DNA of 12,256 nucleotides from T3Sed10-241 sp036796255 (GCA_036796255.1 DAIRDH010000078.1:1-12256); one strand, 5' to 3'. Counted from the first letter of the stretch, positions 1 through 7,287 are shown. Program-made: numbers and translations. Notes: generated by a model from the letters alone, not told the origin.

Positions 1-90
1 TTGAATCGACGGGATGAAATATCGCCTGCCGCCCTTATGGACTGCGCAACAGTGTGCAGGACCTTGTCCATCACCACTGCCGCCGCACAA

Positions 91-196
91 CCGCACCGCG
101 GGGTTTGCAACCCTGCGGCATCCTTTTTATCGTGTACCCTGGCACCGCCGCCTATTGCGTCCGAACAAAAGGGTTTTGCTTCGCTGAGAACGCTCT
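91..196. repeat. Palindromic interspersed repeat, copy 1
   Basis: The element contains the hairpin CCGCGGGGTT-TGC-AACCCTGCGG (96-118; one G/T mismatch in the stem). It is followed by a tail with GTGTACC (132-138) and TATTGCGTCC (153-162), then a second module at 157-196 (AAGGGTTTTGCTTCGCTGAG and onwards). The same hairpin, tail and module recur at 5811-5840, 5975-6014 and 6156-6291, so this is a dispersed family. It lies in the gene-free segment 1-302, where I see no supported gene. The structure is like REP elements of other bacteria, but no mobilising transposase is present in the window. Confidence 0.75.
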
Positions 197-302
197 GTTA
201 TCGTTAAGTTACCATCCGTGAGATCAACTCCCCCCTGTTAATCATTCCCAAGTACCACGGTGCCCTCCTGCATTATGCCTACATTGGGTAAATAACACAT
301 GT

Positions 303-833
303 ATGATGAACTACAAAATCACCTTATTCCTCTGCGCAGGCCTCTTCGCCTTTGCAGCCTGCAGCGATGATGACAATGGCAGCGCGGAAGTCCCAAGCTC
401 CCCTACCCGCCTTGTGGTGTACATGCATGACCAGCCTGCCCAATACCAGCAGGTAAACATTGACCTGCAATCCGTGGAATTTAAAGGCAGCGGAGGGGAC
501 AATATGGTGCTCGACGGCAATTACGCGGGCATCTACAACCTCCTCGACCTCCAGAACGGACTCGACACCCTCATCGCCGATACGGTGGTGAACTACGGCG
601 CGCTCACGCAAATACGCCTCATCCTCGGCCCCAACAATACGGTGATGGTAGACAATGTGCTCCACCCCCTCCAAACACCCAGCGCAGAGCAGTCGGGCCT
701 CAAGATCAACGTGCAGTCGGCCCTCTCAGGGCTGGACTCCCTGGTGCTCAACATCGATTTCGATGCGCATGAATCCGTGGTAGAAACGGGCAATGGCGGA
801 TACATCCTGAAGCCCGTGCTGACCCTGGAATGA
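303..833 (+). CDS. DUF4382-like surface lipoprotein
   Basis: This 176-residue secreted lipoprotein has an N-terminal hydrophobic segment ending in the lipobox FAAC, with the lipidated cysteine at residue 20. The cysteine is followed by Ser-Asp-Asp-Asp, which matches the acidic lipoprotein export signal described in Bacteroides and Capnocytophaga and suggests display on the cell surface. Residues about 37-176 match the DUF4382 pattern as I remember it: a beta-sandwich opening (LVVYMHDQPAQYQQVNIDLQ), then YNLLDLQNG, TQIRLIL, and a late SGLKI motif. The function of the domain is unknown; an adhesive or binding role is only a guess. Two ATGs sit side by side (303 and 306) and either could be used. 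No Shine-Dalgarno site is visible. The gene stands alone and faces the minus-strand remnant at 930-1352. Confidence 0.85.
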   Translation: MMNYKITLFLCAGLFAFAACSDDDNGSAEVPSSPTRLVVYMHDQPAQYQQVNIDLQSVEFKGSGGDNMVLDGNYAGIYNLLDLQNGLDTLIADTVVNYGALTQIRLILGPNNTVMVDNVLHPLQTPSAEQSGLKINVQSALSGLDSLVLNIDFDAHESVVETGNGGYILKPVLTLE

Positions 834-864
834 TGCTGGGGTAGCAAAAAACAGAGAAAATTGC

Positions 865-883
865 GCAGCATTGGCAATGCTGC
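865..883. terminator. Hairpin between convergent genes (possible terminator)
   Basis: This is a perfect 8-bp inverted repeat, GCAGCATT and AATGCTGC, around a GGC loop. An outer pair GGGGTA (838-843) and TACCCC (891-896) could extend the fold. It sits just after the DUF4382-like gene and before the end of the minus-strand remnant, so it could end transcripts from both sides. It has no adjoining T-tract on either strand, so intrinsic termination is uncertain. Confidence 0.35.
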
Positions 884-929
884 ACTGCAGTACCCCTCCC
901 TTCCCCTTTCATTGTGTCTCGATATTCTT

Positions 930-1352
930 CTAATGAAAGCCCAAAGTACCCGCCGCTATCTGAATTGCCCAAATCAGTAGCGCCAGCAGGGACACCATGA
1001 GCAGCAAGAGCCCCGCGGCAAATACCCACACCACCAGCAGCAGCTCCACATGTATCAAGAACATGGTGAGCACGCTGAGCAACAGGCTGCTGATGCCGCT
1101 GATCTGGATGTAGCACGTGAGGTTAGTTCTTGATCTGGGCAATGAGGTTGGGGTCTCTTTTCTCCAGGCACTTGCCGTGTAAGCCGTGTACCATGGTGGC
1201 ATATGCCAAAAAGCGGTTGGTGGAGGCGACCCGAGAATGTACACCATGCCCATCTATTCTGCATCTGCCCCTGCCCTATTTGCCGCAAGGCGGGCCATGG
1301 CGCTGATTCTGCTGGGCCACCCTGAAATCCTGGACTTCATAACATTCAGCAT
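930..1352 (-). pseudogene. Frameshifted DUF2721-like membrane protein remnant
   Basis: No single frame covers this stretch, but joining frames gives a coherent small membrane protein. One minus frame gives STNRFLAYATMVHGLHGK..EKRDPNLIAQIKN and then a stop near 1123. A neighbouring frame continues as CYIQISGI, followed by two hydrophobic helices (about LLLSVLTMFLIHVELLLVVW and FAAGLLLLMVSLLALLIWAI), and ends in QIAAGTLGFH at 930. From memory this order (TNRF, a short basic/acidic helix, QIKNL, then two membrane helices and a short amphipathic end) is that of Bacteroidota DUF2721 proteins of about 130 residues. Further frame changes are needed near 1235-1260 to reach a plausible start at 1352 (MLNVMKS). 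At least two and probably three indels are involved. Membership in DUF2721 and the exact start are inferences. Confidence 0.5.
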
Positions 1353-1363
1353 CAAGCCATCAA

Positions 1364-2983
1364 TCAAGCGCCACCCACCTCCACAACACCGCTGCGCTGC
1401 GCGTAATTTTCCCGCTTGTAAAAGCGCAATACGAAGTCCAGGTTATGGATGGTAGAGAGATAGGGCTCCTCATTTAAAAAGCTGAATTTGTCGCGCGCCA
1501 GCTCCAACACGTGGCACGCCACCTCGGCCGAACCTTCTTCTGTAAAAAGCAAGCCGCCAAAATGCTCCTTGGCCAATTCGGTCCGAAAATAGGGATTGTA
1601 ATCCACTGGAAAAGCCGAGGCCAAACCGCGTACAAAGTCGATGTTCTTCGTCCCGAAATAAAGGCTTAGCACCTCATCTTCGTTCGCTACAGCCTGGGCT
1701 GTTTCATGCTTGTCTGGTTCGAAAGCCACCGACTTAAGCCGGCCACCGCTGCCTTTCCTCTTCGCATCAATCAAAGCATTGGTTTGTTCGGCAAGGGCTT
1801 TGGTAAACGCATCGAGTCTTTGTTCTGTAATGAAGATGAAGTCCCTTCCTTTGCTCAAGATCCGAAAAGCCTGTCGCTGAATGTCAATACTCTCCATGAC
1901 CTGCTCTGACAATTCTTCATCTTGGTAGAGGGCACTGATTTCCTTCGGGTCGTTTTTGAGTGAAGCGGCTTTCTCCTCTGTGTAAGGAAAGCTGTGAGAG
2001 CTCCCGGAAAACCACCACTCTCCACGCCAGCGCACCAGGCCAAGTGCATGGAAGTACTTTTCATTTTCCTTGCGGGGCAAGTTGGGTATGCTGTATTTGA
2101 GTACTTGAAATATCCTTCCTGAAGCGGCGTGCCTGAGGTGAAAGCAATGTTCATCCTCGCCCTCCTCAGTGAAGTGACCAAATACGCGTGTGCCCATGGC
2201 GTTAAGGTCGGGGGTTAGTTCGTGTTGTTCCCCCAGCATTTCAATGAGCCAGTCCCTGGCATGTAAATGGTGGAGCGAGGTGCGAAAACTGGAATCATAG
2301 CGCGCCCTCGTTTCAATAAACCACTCCTGCATATATGCATGCATTTCATCATCAGCCAATACTTCTTCCAGCTCGGCTGAAAATGCGTAGGAAGCATCAG
2401 GAAATAAAAGATAGGAACCGAATAGCAAATGGTCCATGCACTGACGTACCAGGTAAAAATCGGTGGTACCCTCCTCGGGGATGTAGTATGACTGTAGCTT
2501 CGGGTTTTCAGGAGCCTGCTCCCAGTGGTGATCGAGCACTGCGTACATGGATTCAGAGAGCTCCCTTATCAACGCGCTCTGGGGCTGCAACACACTGTCA
2601 TGCTTTACCAATGCGATGAAGTACCAGGTGAGAAAGCGCACATCGGCTTCATTGATTTCATCCTCGTAGTAATCCTTATCAACTTCATAAAAGGGCAATG
2701 TGTGGCCGTGTAGCCGCTTGTTGACCCTTACAAAACTTGCCCACATACCGGTGCCCGATACCACATCCTCTAGGTAAGCCGCGTACATACAGCACAGGTG
2801 GTTTACTTGCTCGGCTTCCAACGTTTGAATTAAATGTAGCCCAAGTGGCTCGAAGCCAAGTGCGAAGCGCAGCTCGTTGGCCATCCTCACGTAGTAAGTA
2901 TCACTTTGGCGCATGCTCTCGTATGGCTTTAATTTCAACCATTGCGCTACTGTAACCCGATTTTTTGTTGTTTGCATTGCCAT
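1364..2983 (-). CDS. DUF3843-like protein
   Basis: This large soluble protein (539 residues from the chosen start) has no signal peptide or membrane segment. Its opening (VTVAQWLKLKPYES..SDTYYVRMANEL) and the stretch YLEDVVSGTGMWASFVRVNK followed by LPFYEVDKDYYEDEIN match my memory of DUF3843, a Bacteroidota family of unknown function. The middle has WYFIALVKHDS and YYIPEEG..DFYLVRQCMDHLLFGSYLL. The C-terminal half is rich in aromatic and acidic residues and is less familiar to me. The frame stays open up to an ATG at 3076. I prefer the ATG at 2983 (or 2977) because the family motif begins soon after it and a TATTTTTG box lies 13 bases upstream. The gene ends 11 bases before the DUF2721-like remnant, so the two may once have been co-transcribed. 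Confidence 0.75.
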   Translation of the reverse strand: MAMQTTKNRVTVAQWLKLKPYESMRQSDTYYVRMANELRFALGFEPLGLHLIQTLEAEQVNHLCCMYAAYLEDVVSGTGMWASFVRVNKRLHGHTLPFYEVDKDYYEDEINEADVRFLTWYFIALVKHDSVLQPQSALIRELSESMYAVLDHHWEQAPENPKLQSYYIPEEGTTDFYLVRQCMDHLLFGSYLLFPDASYAFSAELEEVLADDEMHAYMQEWFIETRARYDSSFRTSLHHLHARDWLIEMLGEQHELTPDLNAMGTRVFGHFTEEGEDEHCFHLRHAASGRIFQVLKYSIPNLPRKENEKYFHALGLVRWRGEWWFSGSSHSFPYTEEKAASLKNDPKEISALYQDEELSEQVMESIDIQRQAFRILSKGRDFIFITEQRLDAFTKALAEQTNALIDAKRKGSGGRLKSVAFEPDKHETAQAVANEDEVLSLYFGTKNIDFVRGLASAFPVDYNPYFRTELAKEHFGGLLFTEEGSAEVACHVLELARDKFSFLNEEPYLSTIHNLDFVLRFYKRENYAQRSGVVEVGGA

Positions 2984-2996
2984 ATGAATAAGCCGC

Positions 2997-3004
2997 CAAA
3001 AATA
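2997..3004 (-). promoter_or_regulatory. Candidate -7 box for the DUF3843-like gene
   Basis: The minus strand reads TATTTTTG, a full match to the Bacteroidota -7 consensus TAnnTTTG. It ends 13 bases before the ATG at 2983. I see no convincing TTG at the -33 distance. The box lies inside the longer reading frame that starts at 3076, which is the main argument for the downstream start. Confidence 0.4.
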
Positions 3005-3267
3005 CCCATATTCTTCTGACGATGAAACGTGTTTAACGATCATTCCCACCTTGGAGTGCATGAAAGCACCCGCCATCCAGTGAAATCAATAACGAGCATT
3101 TTTTGGCATTTCATTCCTTTCTGTTTCAGGATAGAAAACAATAAAGCATTTAGGGGGCATTAAGGGAATATAGAAGTTGGCAGAAAAACACTTAGGCATG
3201 AAATACCACCTCAGTTTCCGTTTGTTTGGACGGATATTTCAAAACCCAACGTGACCCCCAGCAGCGA

Positions 3268-4476
3268 TTACCCCCCTGTCATCATCACAGCCACCATGCT
3301 GTAAGCCGAGGCACAGGCCCCCTGCACCATCGCTTGGTCGTCAATGGACAATGCCTCACCGGCAAAATAGACTTTTTGCGCAAGCGGTTCATTGATGGCT
3401 GCCACAATGTCCTTTTGATTCCCATCGAATGTGTAGGAGTATGCCCCTTGTATGTAGGGCTCATCCGACCAGTTTTGAATGATGTGCTTCACATAATGGG
3501 CCGAAGCTTTGCCTTCAAATATTTCGTCCAATTCAGCCATAAACTTTTCTATAATGGCCTCCTCGCTGCCCAGTGCAGTATATGCCCGCGCTTTTTCATT
3601 GATGGCAAACAGCCCCAAAACATGCTTGCCGGAGTCTTTCCTGAAGGCGGCATCATACACGAATTTCTCTTCTTCATTCAGGGCTTGAAATATGTTGCCA
3701 AAGGCCAATATATCCGGATAAAACTTCTCTTTGAATTCTATAAATATCTTGATACCATCTCCCATAAATATGCGGCTGAGGGCAAGGGTTTTTTCGCTGG
3801 GCAAGGCGGGTTGAAAGGAAATGTGTCCCTGTTGAAGCGTTTTTACCGGGGTGGTCACGAGTACCTTATCCGCTTCGTACGTTTCATTGTTGCTTGTGCT
3901 CAGGATCACTTTGTCGCCCTCGTAGTTGATTTCGCTTACGGGCTTGTTGAGCACTATCCTATCCGAAATTTCTGGCACGATGTACTGCTCGAAAAAGTCG
4001 AACCAGGTGGTGTTTTTAAATTTCCACTCGCTGTATAAACTGCGGATGTAGTTGTGTGATTTCAATTGGCCGTTCTTCCAGGACTGGATGGTTTGGGGGT
4101 TGTACACTATGATGTCAACCTGCGCCTCTGCATCGGGATTGTTTAGAATTTCTGCCAGTATGCGCGGGTCGGTGTGGATCCATTCCGCACCAAGGTCAAT
4201 GGGAAAGTCTGCAAAATCACTTGCCTTCTTGAGGCGCCCCCCGTACACCGGCGCAGCTTCAATGATTTCAAAATCCACCCCATACCTCTTGAGCAAGTAG
4301 CCCGCCGACAGTCCCGCTGCCCCTGCCCCCACGATGATTACCTTTCCGGAAAAATTGGTTTGAAAGCTGGGAAACAGTGCATCGGCTTTGCTGCATGATT
4401 GCAACATGAGCCCGGAGAGGAAAGGCAGACCGATACCCATCATCACGCTTTTCTCGACAAATTCCTTTCTTGTCAT
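3268..4476 (-). CDS. Flavin-dependent amine oxidase, lipoprotein type
   Basis: This is an FAD-binding oxidoreductase of the flavin amine oxidase family (402 residues), expected to oxidise an amine with release of hydrogen peroxide and ammonia; the substrate is unknown. The dinucleotide-binding motif VIIVGAGAAG (residues 46-55) ends its second strand with Glu73, and GGR (79-81) and DLGAEWIH follow. Near the C-terminus, YFAGEALS and the following MVQGACASAYSM match the second FAD-contact region. The N-terminus (TRKEF, a hydrophobic run, then LQSC with Cys28) looks like a lipoprotein signal. TRKEF resembles a Tat motif with one arginine replaced by lysine, which would fit export of a folded flavoprotein. 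It starts 3 bases after the stop of the upstream outer-membrane gene and is the last gene of a three-gene operon. The length is slightly shorter than classic monoamine oxidases. Confidence 0.85.
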   Translation of the reverse strand: MTRKEFVEKSVMMGIGLPFLSGLMLQSCSKADALFPSFQTNFSGKVIIVGAGAAGLSAGYLLKRYGVDFEIIEAAPVYGGRLKKASDFADFPIDLGAEWIHTDPRILAEILNNPDAEAQVDIIVYNPQTIQSWKNGQLKSHNYIRSLYSEWKFKNTTWFDFFEQYIVPEISDRIVLNKPVSEINYEGDKVILSTSNNETYEADKVLVTTPVKTLQQGHISFQPALPSEKTLALSRIFMGDGIKIFIEFKEKFYPDILAFGNIFQALNEEEKFVYDAAFRKDSGKHVLGLFAINEKARAYTALGSEEAIIEKFMAELDEIFEGKASAHYVKHIIQNWSDEPYIQGAYSYTFDGNQKDIVAAINEPLAQKVYFAGEALSIDDQAMVQGACASAYSMVAVMMTGG

Positions 4477-4479
4477 GGC

Positions 4480-5058
4480 TTACTCATTTGAATTGAACTT
4501 GAAAATTAAACCCGCGGAAAGTGCAGCAAAGGCAGCATGCGCGTTTTGCGCAGCCATCTTCCTGCCATAAGTGGCTTTCAAGTAAAAGCCGAAATGCTTT
4601 TTGGGCTCAAGCCCCAGGCCTGCGTTCAGGCTTGGCAAGAAATAGTGCAATGCCTTGTAGCGGTAATCTATCTCGCCGCTTGCCAGGTCCAATGTGCCCT
4701 CTTGTCTTTGAAATTCCAGCAAATAACCTGCGCCAACTCCAGCGCTAAGGAAAAAGCGGCTGTCCTGTTTATTCCATTTGTACACCAAGTCGGGTTGGAG
4801 CAAAATGTTCTTTGACACATTTACTTGCGTAAAATAGCCCAATTGCGACAAGAGCTGTAAGCGTTTGGTACTGCCCTGGCCTGATGGTGTACCCATTTCT
4901 TTTAAATCAAGGGCCAGGCCCAGCATTCCGCCCACATGCGAGAGGTAGGGCGCGAAATAGCCCGCTTGCCATTCGCCCTTGCCTGTCTGGGCCACAAGCC
5001 CCGCCGACATCAGCCAGGCGAAAATTGGGAGTAAAATATATGGCCTGTGTAGCCTCAT
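4480..5058 (-). CDS. Outer-membrane beta-barrel protein, family not recognised
   Basis: The product has 192 residues with a clear signal peptide (MRLHRPYILLPIFAWLMSAG.., cleavage likely at LVAQ-T). The mature part alternates polar and hydrophobic residues in short strands such as LLQPDLVYKW, FFLSAGVGAGYLLEF, FGFYLKATYGRKM and AALSAGLIFKF, as in small 8-stranded barrels. The Phe-rich final strand is followed by a short tail (NSNE). I chose the ATG at 5058, which lies two bases after the stop of the upstream gene; a TTG at 5064 that overlaps that stop is the alternative. Translational coupling with both neighbours is likely (spacing 2 and 3 bases). The role is unknown. Its tight link with an amine oxidase suggests a shared envelope task, but this is inference. 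Confidence 0.75.
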   Translation of the reverse strand: MRLHRPYILLPIFAWLMSAGLVAQTGKGEWQAGYFAPYLSHVGGMLGLALDLKEMGTPSGQGSTKRLQLLSQLGYFTQVNVSKNILLQPDLVYKWNKQDSRFFLSAGVGAGYLLEFQRQEGTLDLASGEIDYRYKALHYFLPSLNAGLGLEPKKHFGFYLKATYGRKMAAQNAHAAFAALSAGLIFKFNSNE

Positions 5059-5060
5059 TT

Positions 5061-5660
5061 TCAAAACAACCTATGGGCGATGCCAAAATAGAGCACACTA
5101 TTCCTCAAATCCCGTCCCCTTACAATGTTGGTTACGCCATGGATGTAGCGCATTCCGATGCTCCAGTCCTCAAAGATCTCATACCCTATGCCCACATTGA
5201 CGGAGAAATCGAAGGTTTCAAAGTTGTCCAGCCGCAACTCATCCGGTACCGATTTGGCTGTAGAGATGGTAAGCACACCCAGTTGAGGACCCACTTCTGT
5301 ATAAAATCGATCGCTTTTCCATTTGAACATCACCGGGATATTGATGTAAGATATCTTGTACCGTCCACTCTCTTTCGAGTCAGCCCCTTGCAGCGACCAA
5401 ATCACTTCGGGCTGCACCTTCAAGGTTTTTGTAATTTTATAGGTCGCATACCCTCCAAAGGAATAGCCCACTTTTCGGTCGCTTTCCGGAAGGGCATCAT
5501 CACCCCAAAGTTCTGCATAGTTGATGCCCGCTTTGATGCCGTAATGTTCTCCTTCTGTTTCTTTAGCAGCATCAGTGCCCTGCGCAATTGCATGGAGACC
5601 GCTGCAAGTGCAAACTAGCGTCCCTCCTATTTTCAAAGCGTATTTAAACCTCCCGAGCAT
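5061..5660 (-). CDS. Porin-family outer-membrane beta-barrel protein (PF13568-like)
   Basis: The product is 199 residues from the chosen start. The signal peptide MLGRFKYALKIGGTLVCTCS.. probably ends at HAIAQ. The mature part begins with YGIKAGINYAELWGD, then GYSFGGYATYKITKTLKVQPEVIWSLQGA, INIPVMFKWK, FYTEVGPQLGVL and VGIGYEIF..WSIGMRYIHGV, and ends with YFGIAHRLF. This follows the usual order of the OMP_b-brl_2 porin-like family: GIKGGLN, QPEL.YS.QGA, Y.NIPV..K, .GPQ.G.L. The frame stays open to an ATG at 5753, but those 31 extra residues would make an unusually long n-region, so I prefer 5660. It is the first gene of the operon with the second barrel and the amine oxidase. A strong candidate promoter lies at 5800-5829. 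Confidence 0.8.
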   Translation of the reverse strand: MLGRFKYALKIGGTLVCTCSGLHAIAQGTDAAKETEGEHYGIKAGINYAELWGDDALPESDRKVGYSFGGYATYKITKTLKVQPEVIWSLQGADSKESGRYKISYINIPVMFKWKSDRFYTEVGPQLGVLTISTAKSVPDELRLDNFETFDFSVNVGIGYEIFEDWSIGMRYIHGVTNIVRGRDLRNSVLYFGIAHRLF

Positions 5661-5799
5661 GTAGAAAATTTGAATCGTAGCCCTTTTGCCCAGCCCATTC
5701 AACATCCCATACGGCAGCTTCGCCATTGGAAAATCCCCTTTATTCTTCCGCATAGTTGATCAATTCAATGCGCGTTTTTTACAATTTTGATTGCCGTCC

Positions 5800-5829
5800 C
5801 AAATATACACCGCACCGCAGGGTTTGCAA
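5800..5829 (-). promoter_or_regulatory. Promoter of the barrel/amine oxidase operon, overlapping a palindromic repeat
   Basis: On the minus strand, TTG (5829-5827), exactly 19 bases, then TATATTTG (5807-5800) match the Bacteroidota primary sigma consensus TTG-N19-TAnnTTTG. The TTG falls in the loop and inner stem of the palindromic repeat at 5815-5837. Transcription would begin near 5793, which leaves a leader of roughly 40 bases to the ATG at 5753 or about 130 to the one at 5660. Confidence 0.6.
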
Positions 5830-5840
5830 CCCTGCGGCAC
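5811..5840. repeat. Palindromic interspersed repeat, copy 2
   Basis: The hairpin CCGCAGGGTT-TGC-AACCCTGCGG (5815-5837) has two perfect 10-bp arms. It is preceded by CGCA and followed by CACCC, as in the other copies. The T-rich tail after it has diverged. This copy is short and lacks the inner module found in the copy at 6156-6291. Confidence 0.8.
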
Positions 5841-5878
5841 CCTTCTTTTTGCCTTCACAAAAATTTCGCAACCCGCAC

Positions 5879-5911
5879 GACCTGATAGGTTTCTTTTAAC
5901 CTGTAAGGTCT
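5879..5911. repeat. Second type of imperfect palindrome
   Basis: GACCTGATAGGTT (5879-5891) and AACCTGTAAGGTC (5898-5910) are inverted copies with 11 of 13 positions matching around a 6-base spacer. It is unrelated in sequence to the CCGCAGGGTT family. Similar AACCTGNNAGGTT palindromes are, from memory, common between genes in Bacteroidota. This is one of several repeats in the gene-free segment 5754-6350. Confidence 0.55.
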
Positions 5912-5974
5912 AACAAATTGTTATACAAATCTATACGCCTCAAATAGTGCCCCCCCTCGGCTCCTCCGCCTCTG

Positions 5975-6014
5975 GCGTCCATATGGAAGGGTTTAGCTTC
6001 GCTGAGATCGCTCC
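5975..6014 (+). repeat. Detached inner module of the interspersed repeat
   Basis: This 40-base stretch matches 157-196 at 32 of 40 positions: GCGTCC, then AAGGGTTT, GCTTCGCTGAGA and CGCTC are identical. The same module (AGGGTTT.CCTTCGCTGAGATCGCTC) lies between the palindrome arms of the copy at 6156-6291. Here it occurs without the arms, within GC-rich sequence in which I see no gene. Confidence 0.65.
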
Positions 6015-6155
6015 CCGCCCGCTGACCTGCCCGCCGTGGCCGTAAGTGAAGCGGGGCTAGGTGGAACGAGGGCGCAGTCGGGCTGGGCTTCCTGTGCGCC
6101 TGCGCGCCTGTCCGCCAATTTTCATGCGGGCTGCAAGGAGGGCGAGCGTCGCTAT

Positions 6156-6291
6156 TTGCAACGCTGCGGCACCTTTATTAGCGTGTACCGCACCGCAGGG
6201 TTTACCTTCGCTGAGATCGCTCGTTCCTCGCTAAGTTGCAACCCTGCGGCACCATTTTAAATGTGTCTCCTCTAAAACAATATATTGCGTC
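6156..6291. repeat. Interspersed repeat, longest copy with inner module
   Basis: A half-copy (TTGCAACGCTGCGGCACC and tail GCGTGTACC, to 6189) is followed directly by a longer copy. In the longer copy the left arm CCGCAGGGTT (6193-6202) and right arm AACCCTGCGG (6240-6249) are separated by 37 bases instead of 3. Those 37 bases hold the CTTCGCTGAGATCGCTC module. The tail ATGTGTCTCC..TATTGCGTC (6260-6291) parallels the tail of copy 1. This shows that the family is modular, with short-loop and long-loop forms. Together with 5811-6014 it fills most of the 597-base gene-free stretch 5754-6350. Confidence 0.7.
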
Positions 6292-6350
6292 TCAATGGAG
6301 CACGATCGAATAATCAACTGTATGTACCCTGTACAATCTCACAACCGCAA

Positions 6351-7208
6351 TCAATGCCTGTGCTTCGGCTCCCAAATAAGGCGCACAAAAGAACTGAGCC
6401 TTTCATTGGTTCTGCTCAGCGGTATACCGGCTACGATACCAATCAGAAGGTTGTCGGTAATACCCACCCGCATTTGCGGACGCATGGTCATATCGAAGTG
6501 GCCATCATCAAAGGCTTTATTGAATTCCACCCCGATAAAGTTGCGCGTACCCGTGATCATATAGTGCAGGCTGGTATGGGCCTCATAGCTGGTATGAAAT
6601 GTGGCGGTGGCGTAATCCTGCGCGATGCGGGGTCCGGTGTAAAGCAGCGTATGGAAATTGTTGCCCCAGCGCTTCGCGACAATGAGGAAGGGGTTGTAGA
6701 CATTGCCCCTGATAAGTGGCTGGCCGAAGTTTCGGAAATCACTCAACTCAAATTCATTGATGTATCCAATGGCCATGGATGTGGCGATGTCTTTGTTCAC
6801 AAAGAAGGACCATTGTGCCGCCACCTTCAGGCTGTTGAGCTGGTTGGAAGGAATGGAATCCCTGTCCGTGTCTTGCACAGGCGAATAGAAAGTGAAGGGC
6901 AGCTCTACCTCCAGCCCAAGGCGGTCTATGGGCGCCCATTCATATTCGACAAGGGCCTCGTAACTGTCAAATTGAAGGTTGTCGGCAAGCTCCAGCCCGA
7001 CGTTCCATTCCTTCTCCCCTTTGCGTGCGCCAAGGTCGCGAATTAGGTCAATATACAGTGGTTCTGCGTGCAAAACCTTGTCGGGCTTGCGTTGATCTTC
7101 TACTTGTTTTATGTAGATACTGTCTTTTTCAGTTTGCGTATTTTGGGCAAAGCTGTAGGTGGCAATCGCCACGGCTATGGTGGGCATCCAGATATTCTTA
7201 AAGTTCAT
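6351..7208 (-). CDS. Outer-membrane beta-barrel protein of the HAEPLYIDLIRDLGARKGE type
   Basis: The product has 285 residues with a signal peptide (MNFKNIWMPTIAVAIATYSF.., cleavage near FAQ-N). After an acidic/basic linker comes the striking stretch HAEPLYIDLIRDLGARKGEK (residues 48-67) and then EWNVG. The remainder reads as barrel strands: LGLEVELPFTFYSPV, SLKVAAQWSFFVNKDIATSMAIGY, HTLLYTGPRIAQ, FIGVEFNKAF and MRPQMRVGITDNLLIGIVAG, ending with LSSFVRLIWEP. From memory, Bacteroidota proteins with this signature occur near RND-type heavy-metal efflux genes and are often left unnamed or misnamed. The gene follows the small gene at 7288-7674 in the same direction with a 79-base gap, so one transcript is likely. 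A transport or metal-tolerance role is inference. Confidence 0.75.
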   Translation of the reverse strand: MNFKNIWMPTIAVAIATYSFAQNTQTEKDSIYIKQVEDQRKPDKVLHAEPLYIDLIRDLGARKGEKEWNVGLELADNLQFDSYEALVEYEWAPIDRLGLEVELPFTFYSPVQDTDRDSIPSNQLNSLKVAAQWSFFVNKDIATSMAIGYINEFELSDFRNFGQPLIRGNVYNPFLIVAKRWGNNFHTLLYTGPRIAQDYATATFHTSYEAHTSLHYMITGTRNFIGVEFNKAFDDGHFDMTMRPQMRVGITDNLLIGIVAGIPLSRTNERLSSFVRLIWEPKHRH

Positions 7209-7287
7209 ATGTGATTAGTTTTTTAGGCAATACGAAGTGGCCCATGAACCTTTTGGCCATGGGACAATATCAATCGGTTAAAACAAA

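Noticed and set aside
1..207. Plus-strand open frame of 68 codons at the left edge, and a minus-strand start at 71 running off the edge (MDKVLHTVAQSIRAAG..)
   Set aside because: The plus frame crosses the palindromic repeat and shows no protein-like pattern. The minus frame has only 23 codons in view and no promoter box, so it cannot be supported, though a gene leaving the window to the left is possible.
3226..4038. Long plus-strand open frame of 270 codons
   Set aside because: It lies opposite the amine oxidase, whose frame has clear FAD motifs. The antisense protein shows no recognisable pattern.
6036..6260. Plus-strand open frame of 74 codons in the repeat-rich segment
   Set aside because: It runs through interspersed repeats and GC-rich sequence with no protein pattern.
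6285..7046. Long plus-strand open frame of 253 codons
   Set aside because: It is antisense to the HAEPLYIDLIRDLGARKGE barrel gene and has no signal peptide or motif of its own.
7239..7263. CCCATG..CATGGG inverted repeat between the two metal-cluster companion genes
   Set aside because: The stem is only six base pairs and has no T-tract, so it is too weak to call a terminator or operator.
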